64,000 nt of DNA, taken from positions 2,418,001 to 2,482,000 of the forward strand of contig JAQQWL010000015.1 of the NCBI GenBank assembly GCA_038363925.1, written 5' to 3'. Position numbers and translations under genes: made by a program. Source of the stretch: Apiospora phragmitis. Taxonomy: Eukaryota; Ascomycota; Sordariomycetes; Amphisphaeriales; Apiosporaceae. The notes beneath the pieces are model-generated. The model was not told the origin of the DNA. It worked only from the letters and a program-made list of their open reading frames with translations, and searched no databases. Shown here one piece after another: positions 24,950 through 36,590 of this stretch; within the stretch, counting starts at the first letter, position 1; every line of letters begins with the position of its first letter.

Positions 24950-27010
24950 AAACTATATCTAAACCTAGACTTAATAATACCCCTCGTTACGGGAAGGCCT
25001 CTATTATTATCGCAAGTACCCCTTAGCGAGATCCCGCTATAAAAATAGATAGCGACGATAATAACGACGGCCTTACCCGATAGGTATTAATTAAGCGAAT
25101 TAAAGAACTTAAATAAAAAAACATTAATTATTAATATTATTACGCTAAGCTCGAAAAGGAACGTAATACCTTTTTAATAAAGGAAAACCTAAAATAGATA
25201 CCCGATATTAATAAGTTACGCGAAGAAGTATATCTCTTCTATACCGCCGCTAATATTATTTAAACCCTTATCGCCTTAAAAAAACGGATAAAGATTAGTT
25301 TATCTACGCCATTCGATAAAATAAGCGAGAATTTCCGAGGGTTTTTCGTTTAAGTTAAGGCTTATTAACGGTTTTATAAAAGAATATTTAAAAACTTTAC
25401 TTAGCGAGTTATTTACGCCGCCTCGTTCTTTAAAAGTAAAATACTTAGTTCGAACCCTACCTCGATAAACTCGTAAAAAACGATTAGTAAGTCGAATTAT
25501 ACCGCATAAAGGTATAACGTATTTTTAAAAATTACGATAGCTTCAAGGACGCTTTTAAGTTACTTTTTTAAAACCCCGACGAAAAACGATAAGCAGAAAG
25601 AGAGCTTAAAACTTTTAAGTAAAAAGGATTAGCTACCTCCTATACCGCCGAGTTCTAACGCATTACGGCTCGGCTAAACTATACTGAAGCTATTAAGATT
25701 ATAATGTACTATTAAGGATTAAAGGAGAATATTAAGGACGAACTTAGCCGGCTTAATACCCTTAATAATTTCCTTTTATATATAAAGTTTATAATTAAGA
25801 TCGATACTCGTATATATAAACGACGCCGCGAAAAGTAAGGCTAATAATAATGATAAATTAATCGAATTTAAATTAATATAAAACGACCGCGTTATTACTA
25901 TAATATATAGTTTAAAAACATTATCGCGTATAGCTATTATAGTAAACTTATAAATCTCGACACTATTAAATATAATAAAAACGATAAGAAATATAACGTT
26001 ATTTATTATAATTATTAAAAGAAAGTGTATTATTCTTAAAAATACCGAGCCCCGAAGAAGGATTTTCGGAAAGTCTTAAACGGACGACACGTTAACGTTA
26101 TAATAAATAAAGACGCCCCTATACTAGCTATTAAAGGAAGTAGCGCTATTACCGAACACGGCAGCTTATCCTGGATAGCTTATTACGACGATAGGTATAT
26201 TCTTTACCGAGCGGATAAGGAAAGAACCGAATAGTTCCCTAAGGCCTTAAAAATAAAAAGAAGCCCTAACCGGAGCGTCGCTATAATAAGTAAAGATTTC
26301 GCCCTAATTTACGATCTCGTTCTTAATAACTCTAATAATAGCGATAAAATTATTAATTAATAAAAATAACCTGCTAGCTATAAACGATTAATTAGTATAT
26401 TAATAAAGGAACTCGTAAACGAGATTACTAGATTTAGGAATTTTAAGAATAACGAATAGCTAGCTATTTTAAATATCCCTTATTTAAACTTAAAATACTT
26501 ACGCTAAATATTTATTACGGTAGGATTTAATTAAAAAGTCTACGGTAACTACGTAATAAGCGATAATTCTCGGATCTTTTTTATAAACAAAGTATACTTT
26601 ACGATCTTATAAATTTTATACGTATACGACGCTTATATAAAATATTTCGCGGAAAAATTTAAAAACGAATAGTTTTTTTAACGAATTAATAAACGAGCTA
26701 TTACGAACTTATACCCCGATTATATAATCGAGAAGGTTAAAACGTTAATCCTTAATAAACGACGCGTATACTTATTAATATAAAAAAACTTAAAGTGGCT
26801 ACGAAAATATTATTTAGAAGGACGGGATTAAAAGGAGTGTTTCGAGGACTAATACCTCGAATACGCTTAGGAAAAATCGCGAGCTTATAAACGTTTAAAG
26901 GAAAGTATTTAATACTTTTAAAACGTATAGGTACACGCTTAACGGGAAAATCCCTTTATTATAATTAGGGATTTACAAAGCGCTTATAGATTTTAACGAA
27001 CTTAATAAAC
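24950..27010 (+). pseudogene. Gypsy-1 gag region, decayed
   Basis: Retrotransposon capsid-type gag at about 25290-25810. Landmarks are STPFDKISENFRGFFV, VKAY.RFYKRIFKNFT.RVIYAASF, a hydrophobic alpha-helical run, and LNTLNNFLLYIKF. A zinc-knuckle relic is at about 25990-26060 (YYCYKK..Y with RAPKKDFRK following), with some Cys lost. A further 900-bp readable segment (26120-27010; FPKALKIKRSPNRSVAIISK, YVYDAYIKYFAEKF, LKWLRKYYLEGRD) precedes the protease. Its role is unknown, but it is conserved in gypsy-2. The protein would form the cytoplasmic virus-like particle. Stops are RIP-type. Confidence 0.75.
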
Positions 27011-27319
27011 TACCGAATTACCCGAAGAACCTAAATTTTAAGTATTAGGAATAATATTATATATAAGGAGGGGTATAAAAACACCCCGCCGGCGTATCGA
27101 GAAGCTTTTTATAAAGAAAAGAGAGAACGATAACGACGATAGAACGATCGGTCGTAAGAATTTATTACTTACTTAAAAGAATATCGGTTAAGAAATAAAC
27201 GCCGCTAAATATAAAGGGATAATACTAAGCGGACTGAAAAAGGTCCCTGTATCAAATAATAAATAACTGAGTTACTTATAAGTATATTATTTTAATAATA
27301 AATGTAAAAAGAGTTTATA

Positions 27320-30300
27320 TTAAAGAGTTACTCAATAACGGAGCGTAAAGAAACTATATCTTATTACGAATCGTTAACCGTCTAAAACTAGAATAATAGG
27401 AGAAAAACGCCCTATACCGATTTAAAACCGTCAATAAAGGATTTATAATTTACGAAAATAGAGAAGTATAGAAGGAAGTTACGAATTTTCCGGTTAATAT
27501 CGGAAAACGTTACGAATAAATCTCGTATAATATTACGGACGTTACAAAATACGATATAATTTTAGGAATACCTTAATTACGGGTAAATAATTTTAAAATT
27601 AATTAAAAAATAGGCTAATTTTAATAAGATATATTAAAAAAAGGTTTAATTAATAAGTAGCGGTTTAAAAAACAACCCTTTAATAAACCTAAAGTATTTA
27701 AAATATATATTATTATTAAAGAACTTAAACCGAACGTTGTAATAATTATACTAAAAAAGTACCGGTAATTCGAAGCTTTTTTTAATAAGAAACTAGAAAT
27801 AAGTTTACCGTTTTATATACGGTAAGATTACGAAATACCTTTTAAAAATAGGAAAGAACCTTTATTCATACCTATATATAAATTTAACTAGGAGTATAAA
27901 TAAGCCTTAAAAGAGTATATTACGGAGAATCTTAAGAAAAGAGTTATACGATTATTTATATCGCCAACAGGCTTCCCTATCCTCTTCGTCCCAAAAAAGA
28001 GTAAAAACGGGAAACCTAAGTGGCGTATATATATCGATTATTAAAAGCTTAACGAAATTATTATTAAAAACCGGTACCCTTTGTTTTTAATTAGTAACTT
28101 ACGGGATAAATTATTATACGCTAAAATCTTTATAATATTTAACCTTTTTAATATATATAACTTAATTCGTATTAAGGAAGGAAAAAAATAAAAAACCGCG
28201 TTCTAAATAAAATATAAATATTTCGAATACTAAGCTATGCCGTTAAGATTAATTAACGTACTAACCAGTTTTTAATTAATAATTAATTATATTTTACGAA
28301 AATACTTTAATAAGTTCGTTATAATATACCTCGACGATATCCTTATTTACTCTAAGAACGAAGAATAGTACCGAGGGTACGTAAAGTTAATACTTTAAAA
28401 GCTATAAAACGTTAATTTATTAATAAATTTAGAGAAAAGCTAATTCTATTAATAAACGGTTACGTTTATAAGATACGTAATATTCCCGGAGAAATCTGAA
28501 TAAAGTAGTTAAAAATCGTAATAGTTAAGGAGTGGCTTACGCTTATAAGCGCTATAGAAATTAGATCTTTTTTAGGATTAATTAATTATTACCGGATTTT
28601 CGTTTCCCGGATTTAGTAGGATAGCGACACTTTTTACGAACTTAACGGAAAAAAAAAAATTATTTAAATAAACAGAAGCGGAAAAAAACCGCTTTTTAAA
28701 TAATAAAAGAGTAAATCTTTAATAAACTAATACTTCGCGTAATAGATCTAGCTAGACTTTTTAAAGTCGAGACCGACGTATCGAACTATATAATCGGAGG
28801 GTAACTAAGTTAACGGGACGATAACGGAAAGTCGTACCCTGTCGCATTTTTTTTAAAGAAGTTAAATAAATTAAAGCTTAATTACTAAATTTATAATAAG
28901 GAGTTAATAGTTATCGTTAAAGTATTCGAAGAATAAAAATATTATTTACGCGGAATAATAGAATTAGTAAAGGTTTATACCGATTATAAGAACTTTATAA
29001 CGTTTATTACCACGAAAGAGCTAAATAAACGATAAGTATAATGGTCTAAATTCCTTTTTAAATTTAATTTCGTTATTATTTACCGGAAGGGTAGCGAGAA
29101 CGGTCGCGCCGACGTATTAAGTAGGCGACCTAACTATTAAGAAGAAGTCCCACCGGAGACTAGAACTATCTTTAAATAAGACTAGGATAGTAACCTCGTA
29201 TTATTACGATAATTAAACGTTACGAACCGCGTTTAGTATAGCGACGAACAGGTTACTAAGTTTAGATAGTTTAATTAAACCCTCGATTTTATTAATTACG
29301 CTAGGGATTACCTCGAAAACCGCGATAACCTCGTATTTTACCGAGATAAAATCTATATCCCCGAGTAATACCGGAAAGACTTTATTAAAGATTTCTATAA
29401 ACACCTCGCGTATAGATATTAAGGAGTATTTAAGACTTAGAAGCGAATTACTAGGTAGTTCGATTACGAAAACCTTAAGCTAACCGTGGCTAAGGTTATT
29501 AATAGATACGATTTATATAATAAGGCCAAGTCCGTAAGATATTAACCGTACGGAGAACTATAGCTAATTCTACTACTAGACAAGGCTTAGAAAATAATCG
29601 AGCTCGATTTTATAATTAAGTTACGCTTATTAGAGGAACTACTAACCAAGGTTAGTTACGATAGTATCTTAATAATTACGGATAAACTCACGAAATATAC
29701 CTATTTCTTACTATATAAGGAGTTTAATAATACTAGCGACTTAGCCTATACTTTCCTCTATACTATTATTAATTAATACGGGCTATTAAAAACGATTATT
29801 TCTAATCGAGATAAGCTATTTATAACTAAGTTTTAGAAATTATTTATAATATAACTCGGTATTAAATATAAATTGTTTACGGCCTACTACTTTTTAAACG
29901 GACGGACAAACCGAGAGGATAAACTAAACTTTAAAATAATACTTATAATGCTATATTAATTACGAGTAAAATAATTAGGTAACGTTATTACCTATAGCGT
30001 AATTCGCGTATAATAGCGTAAATAACGAAACTACGCGTATTTTATTATTTTAGGCGAACTACGGATATAACCCGGAGATTACTAAATAACCTTTAAAAAG
30101 AGAGCTAGCACTAATCGCGACCGTACAAGTCGAGAAACTAAAAGAATTTCAAACTGCTCTATAATAGGACCTTACTTTTCTTTAAGAACGAATAAAGAAA
30201 TACGCTCACTAAACTAAGTTAAAGGGATTAATTTTTAAAAAGGGAGAAAAAGTTTACTTTTTACGACGTAATATTAAAATTAAACGATTAAGTAATAAAT

Positions 30301-30620
30301 TAGATTTTAAAAAGATCGAATTATTTAAAATCGTAAAAATTATTTTAAAAACTAATTACCGATCATTATTACTTAAAATAATACGGATATACCTTATATT
30401 TTATATTTTATTATTCGAATTAGTTTTTAAAAACGCGAATATTAATATATAGCTAGAAGTTCAAATAAATTAATACGAATACGAAGTTAAAGAAATTATT
30501 AATAAAAGAAAAAAAAGGACGAGGTTTTTAATACTTTGTTTAATAGAAAGAATACTTATTAAAGGATAATACTTAAGAATTTAAAAAATACTTAGAAAAC
30601 GCCGCTAAGGAGCTCCGGAA
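27320..30620 (+). pseudogene. Gypsy-1 pol: PR-RT-RNase H-IN-chromodomain, decayed
   Basis: In order: a protease with L.NGA at 27333 (family DSGA, first Asp lost) and YDIILGIP.LRV near 27550; an RT with FIPIYKFN near 27860, FPILFVPKKSKNGKPKWRIY near 27980, and the catalytic box VIIYLDDILIYSKN at 28318-28360, whose YLDD is intact; RNase H near 28750-29070 with VETDVSNYIIGG and VYTDYKNF; integrase at 29640-30080 with VSYDSILIITDKLTKYTYF, TIISNRDKLF, GIKYKLFTAYY and NGRTNRED; and a chromodomain near 30480-30620 with EVKEIINKRKKR and ENAAKELRKFKA, followed by a stop. The chromodomain makes it a chromovirus, a group whose integration is directed to heterochromatin. Confidence 0.9.
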
Positions 30621-30622
30621 GT

Positions 30623-31033
30623 TTAAAGCAGGGACGGGAGCGAAAAGTTAATATCCGTCCCGAACTAGTTAATTACCCCGAAAATATTAAAGTTATAGAT
30701 ATCCGCCACGGCCTTAAACTCCGCGCGCTTTTACGTTTCTAACTCGTTTAAGGAACGAAGGCCACGCTTCGCTATCTTAACACCGCGAGTTATTAAGGAC
30801 TCCCGCTAAACCCTAATCCGCTCTAGACGGAGGAAAGCTTCTTAGGCGTTACGATGAGCTCGCTTTAGAGCTTTGCTAACTTAACGAAGCGAGTTGTTTA
30901 GTTCCCTGCTCCGTAGTACGAAGGCGACGAGACTCGTTTACGATACGGGAGACAGCCGATACTGACGTCCCGAATTATCGCAGGACACCCCAAGGCGAAC
31001 GTATTCGCGGTAACGACCTGAACCTTCCATCAT
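30623..31033 (-). pseudogene. Antisense reading frame at the 3' end of gypsy-1
   Basis: On the minus strand, from a double ATG at 31028-31033, a frame of 136 codons runs to TAA at 30623, interrupted by six TAA/TAG codons that are all plausible Q (or S/K) changes. It begins MMEGSGRYREYVRLGVSCDN, then has SLVAFVLRSRELNNSLR, SKALKRAHRNA, EAFLRLERIRV and ITRGVKIAKRGLRSLNELE. It is rich in Arg, Leu and Glu with heptad spacing, so probably coiled coil. G+C and CA content are far above the rest of the element. It starts beyond the pol stop and runs opposite to it. From memory, antisense frames of this type occur near the 3' end of other fungal gypsy elements, but I cannot confirm a function. Confidence 0.6.
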
Positions 31034-31304
31034 CTTGCACGTCTATTTTCGGGACGAATATAAAGAACAGGGTATAACTTTAATATTAAACTCGTTAATA
31101 AGCGTAATAAGGTTATAATATTATTTAGTTTTTTTAAACTTTAAATAATAAAAAGATTTTTTAATATAATTAAATATTATAATAAATAATATATTATAAT
31201 AAAAATAAAAGGAGGGATTTATTAAAACTTAACGAAATAGGAGAACCAGGGTATTTATAAAACCCGGCGCTTTAAAAATAAAATAATTAAAAGAAGAAGA
31301 ATAA

Positions 31305-31959
31305 TATTACGACCTAGCCTAATTATACGGCCTAAACTTATAAATTAACCGGCACGTAATTATAATAACCCGATTAAGTTATAATATTACCGGCGTTAAT
31401 AAAGCCGCTAGCTATATTAATATAATTTTATTTATACTCCGCGATTAATTACCCCCCCGCGCGAGGACATTATAATTAATAATAGGACGGATAAGTACCT
31501 AAAGGAATAAGAAGCGCAACTAATTATACAGGTTACGTGACGGCTTATAGGATTACTAGCTTAAGAGGAATAAGCTACTAAGCTAATAAGCCCGAAAAGC
31601 TTAAGGGATTATTAATTAAATTAGGGATAAATTATTAAGCCAGGAGGAATTAATAAAAGAAGGATTAGATATATAACTACGAACGTTTCTTATATATTTT
31701 ATATAGATACTCTTTATTTTAGTAATTAATTTAAATATTAATTTAATTTATTAATAAAGTATATTACCTTAATAACTCTATTAAAAATACTTTTAAATTA
31801 ACGCACCTTAGTTACCTTTTATTCCTACGGTTATTACATATCATATCGATAGAAGCGGACTTTTATCGCACGTTTAAATACTCTTTTATATTGCTAAATA
31901 TAAACCCTTCGGTACGTCTTACTAGGTTTCCCTTTGGACCCCTGATAGCGTTCGTTACA
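31305..31959 (+). repeat. Gypsy-1 3' LTR
   Basis: 655 bp, partner of 24235-24889. It ends in GTTACA, followed by the target duplication CTTAT at 31960-31964. A purine-rich run just before it (aagaagaagaa at 31291-31301) is a plausible polypurine tract. Confidence 0.88.
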
Positions 31960-33425
31960 CTTATCGCCGTTGAAAATCTTAATACCTAAAAGTTTTAAAT
32001 AATAAACTTAGTAGCGGTAGGTATATTATATTTCTAGCCGTAGGTGCTCCGTAATTTATTAATAATTAATCTCGAAAAGTATTATCCTTAGTACTCGGAT
32101 TCAATAAATATTCGTTCGTAATGAGTTATTTATAACTCGTAAATATTCTATAGCTAGCTAACGGTAGATTTCTTTCTTACTAATCTAAAACTCGTTATTC
32201 TCTCGTCTTTCTAGGGCTAGAAAAAAGTCGCGAAATGAAAGGTGAAGTAGCCGTATCGGCTTGGTGGGCGACTCGGGAACACTTAGAACCGAATGGAGAA
32301 AATCTAAAGTAACGGCAACCGTATTCGAGGGCGTATCTAGTAGCTGTACTAAGGAAGCTAAGGTAAGGGGTTTAGCGAGAATAATAATTAGCTTAATAAT
32401 CGATTAAAACCGTTTAACGATATGCTTTCTCTACTCGCTTAATGTATCGCTAAGGAGCTTGTTTAATATAAGTATATATATCGCCTCGAGCTAAGAGTTT
32501 TAAGCCGTCGCCTAGTAGCTTATAATCTCTTATAGTTAGTTTATAAGGTCCCCGAGTTTTCGATCAGCGATAAACCGATAAACGGTAGCCGTAAAAATAA
32601 ATAGCGGTACCGCCATCTTAACTAAAATCCGTATATCGTCTTCGCTTGACTATATAGCGGGTATGTATCGGCTTTCTACTACGAAAGCGTTATAATTATT
32701 CCTTACTCGCGTGAGCTTATTATTAAAAAAGGCTTAGATATTATACTTAATTATAGATATAGCGACTTTATAAAAGATAAAGTCTTAGTATACCTTTTTA
32801 ATTATAATAAAGCTAAAACGAATAAGAAACTCGGGTTTATTAATAAGGAAGATTTTAAGCCGGGGCGATTATATACTTTTCGAGTTCGAAAATAAGTATA
32901 TAAAGCGTTTAATATCCTTTTTATATTTATACTTATCTAGGGTATTAACGATAATTAGAAGAGCGCGGTTTTAATAAGTAGCTCCGGAAATTTTTAATAG
33001 CGGTTAAAATATAAGCTTTTCGATTATTCTCGTATCGCTTTCCTAAAAATAATAGGATTAAAATTAATAATAACTTAGATATATAATATAATAGCCGGTT
33101 TATATAAGTATAGTTATATTATTAAAATAAAGAAGAATTTAAATAGGCCGCCGCGATCTCTTTTATCTCGTTTAAAAAAGAAGTTAGTATTAAAAAACTT
33201 ACTTATAAAGGTAGTTTATATTAAAATACGTAAAATAATAGATTTACCTGTTCCCGCTATACCGTTAAGCTAAAATATTATTTTTACGTTTAAATCTTAA
33301 ATCTATTTATAAATTTTACGTAAGAGCTCGACTCGGGTATTTTAAAAATAGGTCGGATTATGTTCTTCGGTGTAGGAGTTAAAGGCTGCTCCTTGTGAGA
33401 CGGCCAATTAGTTAGTATTAATATA
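31960..33425 (-). pseudogene. NLR-2 N-terminal half: NACHT NTPase, RIP-inactivated
   Basis: Minus-strand order: GAAFNSYTEEHNPT near 33390 (conserved pre-NACHT motif, family GAAFDS..EH.P); the Walker A motif LNGIAGTGKSII at 33237-33272, intact; then FFFKRDKRDRGG, the family sequence after the P-loop; then, near 32690-32560, AGYV-type residues and MAVPLFIFTATVYRFIADRK; then LRVINNSLRTNIY and EHLRLEI near 32130-32030. The frame ends in KIFNGDK at 31960 and resumes in the same phase as VYVFL at 23743 once TRIM1 and gypsy-1 are removed. These STAND NTPases act in the cytoplasm as incompatibility or immunity receptors. The N-terminal effector domain is not visible; the island at 33430-33733 lies there. 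About 780 codons remain in total. Confidence 0.88.
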
Positions 33426-33429
33426 TATG

Positions 33430-33733
33430 TATATTAATTAGTTTAACTAGGTTCGTGTTCTAGCGCGTGGCAGGAACGAAGGCCTAAGGGGCACAGTATA
33501 GCTCATTAATTTAGCCACACCTCTAGCCACTCTAATCCCTTCTCGTCTAACACGCCAGGCACTAGTCCTAAGAGTATAGTAAAGAGAAAAATAAATAACT
33601 AACGAGGAAATAATAAAAGAGGAGGGAGCGTGAATATAATTAGAGGGGGTGTGCCGAGTTTTAGAACCGCTAAATAAAGCGGCGGGCGGCTAGGCAAGTG
33701 CCGCTAAACACGGCGGGGTAGGCCGCGACACTG
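33430..33733. other. GC-richer island at the 5' edge of NLR-2, possible solo LTR
   Basis: About 300 bp keep CA and GC (for example ggcgggcggctaggcaag) between RIPed DNA on both sides. Read on the minus strand it starts TGTCGCGG and could end TATACA, so it might be a solo LTR, but no target duplication is visible (ATCAG on one side, TATAT on the other). It has a GC-rich inverted motif, with TAGCGGCA and repeats of CCGC near 33665-33715. There is no protein similarity that I recognise. It could instead be what is left of the NLR-2 promoter. Confidence 0.4.
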
Positions 33734-33744
33734 ATATTATATAT

Positions 33745-35175
33745 ATACTTTTTATTATCTAATTTATAATATTTAAAATTAATATCGAAAAGTGTTTTTA
33801 ATAAATAAATATTTTATTTTAATAAAAGTAAGTATTTAATTATTTATTTAAAATTAAATAAAGTTTAAAAGCTATAAGTATTAGCCGTTCTTAAATACGA
33901 TAAATTAAAAATAAACGTCTAAAAAGATATATTTAACTTATTAATTATTTTATTTAAACAATAAAGTATTAAACTAAATACGTTAAATTTAGATTTAATA
34001 ATTTTTTTTATAAAAATAATAAAATACGCAGTTTAAAGAACGATAAAGAATTTTAATTTTATAATATAATTTATTAACGCATTAATAAATAACGATTTAT
34101 TTCGAATAAGTAGGCTTTAATAATAAATAGAGTATTATATTTAAAATCGAAAAAAATAAAAAACAATAAAGAAGTATATTAAGCGTAATAATACCGTTAT
34201 TTCTATAATCTTTTATAAATTTAATCGAAATATAGCTTTAGTAATTATTTAAAATTAAGAGGCGATAAAATCTTTTTATTCGCGATTTAATATATTTATT
34301 AAAATAACTAATTTAGTTTAAACTTGTTTTATTATTAATTTAGGTATTAAATGTCGGTTTTATTATTTAATCGCTTAGTAGGTTATATTCGCGAAACTAA
34401 TTTACGAAATGATATTAGCTTTAAGCGATTAAAAACGACGGAATATATTAACTTTATAAAATAATATATTTAATAACTGTTAATTATGTTTAATTATTAT
34501 GTTAAATTTATTTTATTTTTTTATAATAATCGGCGTATATTATAACGAGTATTAACTCGATTATGTTCATTATAAAGCCGAATGCGTTAAAACTTTATAT
34601 ATTTTTATTTAAGATATTATATTTAGTTTTAATATTCGCGATTAATATAAATTAGTCGGAAATAATACCTATGTTTTTATAAAAATCCCTTTAATAATTA
34701 TATTAACGGTTTATTCGCGTCTTAAAATCCTCGTTACGGTTAATAAAGCGTTTAACTTAATACTTGCCGACGTGGTCGCCGCCGCGCGATTTTAAGAAAA
34801 GATTAGCCATATTTATTATAATATTAATGATAAAAAGGATTTTTTAAATATTTAAATTAATTATATAAATACGTAGGGTTTCCTTTTTATTAGATTTAAT
34901 TTATATTATAAATATCGGATTGCGCGTCGAGGTTCCGTATTATAAAGTCAGTCGCTTAAAATAATTCGGGGATGTCGTACACTTTCGTTATAACTCTTTA
35001 ATTATTTCGATTCGAACCTTCTCACGCCGTTTAAATTACTAAAATGATATAATATTTTCTTAATTAATTCGATATTATAATTATAAAGATATTACGCATT
35101 AAAGTTTAATTATATAACTAAAAAAAAGCGTGACCGACTTACTAATATAGCCGACTTAGTAATAAACCACGTTAG
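33745..35175 (-). mobile_element. Pogo Y: Fot1/pogo-type DNA transposon
   Basis: A decayed transposon, read right to left. The right end is at about 35175 with taacgtggtttatta. The left end, near 33745, carries a block of about 285 bp that is repeated in inverted orientation at the right end of pogo Z (37090-37375), so the two elements are of one family lying outward in opposite directions. It is shorter than the roughly 1.8-kb P family elsewhere in this window, and its termini are too eroded to define TIR length or the TA target. Confidence 0.72.
33850..35100 (-). pseudogene. Pogo Y transposase, decayed
   Basis: DDE superfamily transposase of Fot1/pogo type. From the N-terminal side: KVYDIPELF and LYNTEPRRAIRY near 35020-34930 (Psq-type helix-turn-helix: AAKxYxVPxSTLxxRL); a CENP-B-like DNA-binding block near 34800 (GDHVGKY.VKRFINRNEDFKTRINR); KYNILNKNI..FNAFGFIM near 34600 (family DIYNFDETGFMMG, with the first catalytic Asp lost); then near 34300 a block aligning with RLLILDGHxSH and later the LxPLDVGxF motif. 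The order and orientation are regular, which makes Y the reference for the rearranged copy Z. The pogo fold cuts and pastes at TA. Confidence 0.75.
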
Positions 35176-35940
35176 TCGATATAATATATATATAGTCGAT
35201 AGATTTAATAATTATTACTAAATTCTTTTTACTCGTTAAAAAAAAGTGCTAGCTAATATTTTAATCCTAAGTTATATATATATAAAAATAAACCGAATAA
35301 AAAGTTAAAGTAATTAATATTAATAAAAGAAGCGAATTTATATAAATAATACACTTATTAATTAAACCGTTACGAACGAGAGTTTAATTATAAAAATAGT
35401 TTTACACGCTTTTTAAATAAACAGTAAAATCAAAAAAGCCGGACGAGTAGTTTTTAAAAAAAGTATCCGGATTTATTTAATAATATTGAATTTTCTAAAA
35501 ATTATTTCCCTTCGTAATAAGAAGCGTAGTACGAATCTCAAATCTCTTGCCGTTAAAAGTTAATTCGAATAAATAAAGCTTTTATAAACGAGTTATTAAC
35601 GAATTTAAGCTTTTAAAGTTTATAAACGCTCTTTATATTAAATATTTAATATTATAGTAATATAATATTTAATTATTTCGTTAAGTTAATATACTAAACT
35701 TAAAGAAATAAAATTTTAATTAAAGGTAAAGAAAAAAAGCTTATTAATTTCGATAACTTTTATAAAAAGTTTTATTAAATTTATAAAACTTAAAAGAGAA
35801 AAAGATGATTAAAGTCGAAGGCGTACGATTTAATTAAGATTTAAATAATCAGGAACTAAGTTTAAATATCGAATTCGATATAGTATTTTTTAAATCGATA
35901 ATTTAAAAGACGAAAAACTAGTTAAGTAAATGAAACCATA
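35176..35940. other. Spacer between pogo Y and Z, no recognised gene
   Basis: AT-rich and RIPed. A plus-strand frame at about 35400-35900 shows RSVVRISNLLPLK and SFIKFIKLKREKDD with stops mainly of TAA/TAG type, so it may be a decayed coding sequence, but I do not recognise a family. In DNA this AT-rich such frames can also arise by chance. Confidence 0.35.
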
Positions 35941-36079
35941 TAACGTGGTTTATTATTATTCCGCTCGTATTATTATTTCGTTTACTTTTATTATTCGTTA
36001 TCGTCTTTAAACTTTATTACGTAATAACTTTATAACTATAATATTTAATATTTCTTAAAAACAATTATATTATTTTAAC

Positions 36080-36590
36080 GATTTAAGCGATACGTATAGA
36101 TTAAATTCTTCATAATTAAAAAAGCGCGGCTAAAATATATAACGTTTCGAAATTTATTCTACGCGATTAATTACGTGGTACCTAATTTTAATGTAATAAT
36201 TAATATTTATAATTTAATTTAAATTAAATAAGAAAAGAAGTATTTTATCATTATATAATCGATTTAAATATTAAAAGCATACCTTTAAATATAAATACAA
36301 CTAGTATAAAAATATAATTAATATTTTTATAGAGTTACGCGGCGACGACCGCGTCGATAAATACTAAGTTAATCGTTTTATTAACCGTAGCCTAGATTTT
36401 AAAACTAGAATAAACCGTTAATATAATTATTAAAAAGCTTTTTATAAAAATATAAGAATTATTTTTAATTAACTCGTATTAATTATAAATATAAAGGTTA
36501 AATATAATACTTTATATAAAAATATATAAAACTTCGATAAAACTAGCTTTATAATAAGTATAATCGAATTAATACACGTCGTAATACGCC
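36080..36590 (+). pseudogene. Pogo Z transposase N-terminal part
   Basis: Plus strand: SAAKIYNVSKFILRD.LRGT near 36120-36180 (Psq-type HTH), IDLN.KSIPLNINT, then the CENP-B-like block near 36340-36420 (SINTKLIV..., FKTRINR-like), and NFDKTSFIISIIELIHVVI near 36530-36590, matching NFDETGFMMG with the catalytic region start. The frame then runs into sequence of opposite orientation. RIP-type stops throughout. Confidence 0.7.

Larger units (their letters stand above)
24235..31959 (+). mobile_element. Gypsy-1: Ty3/gypsy chromovirus-like retrotransposon
   Basis: Two 655-bp LTRs (24235-24889, 31305-31959) flank gag, protease, RT, RNase H, integrase and a chromodomain, in Ty3/gypsy order. LTRs begin TGTTA..ACC and end CGTTACA. 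The right flank is CTTAT (31960-31964), which also occurs at the left edge of TRIM1 (23739-23743); between TRIM1 and gypsy-1 only CTAG remains. TRIM1 and gypsy-1 together therefore sit in one target of NLR-2. Related copies are gypsy-2 (minus strand, right end of the window) and the solo LTR at 50393-51046. Heavily RIPed in gag and pol, lightly at 30623-31060. Confidence 0.92.

Noticed and set aside
29213..29404. Open frame of 63 codons on the minus strand
   Set aside because: Antisense to gypsy-1 pol, between RNase H and integrase.
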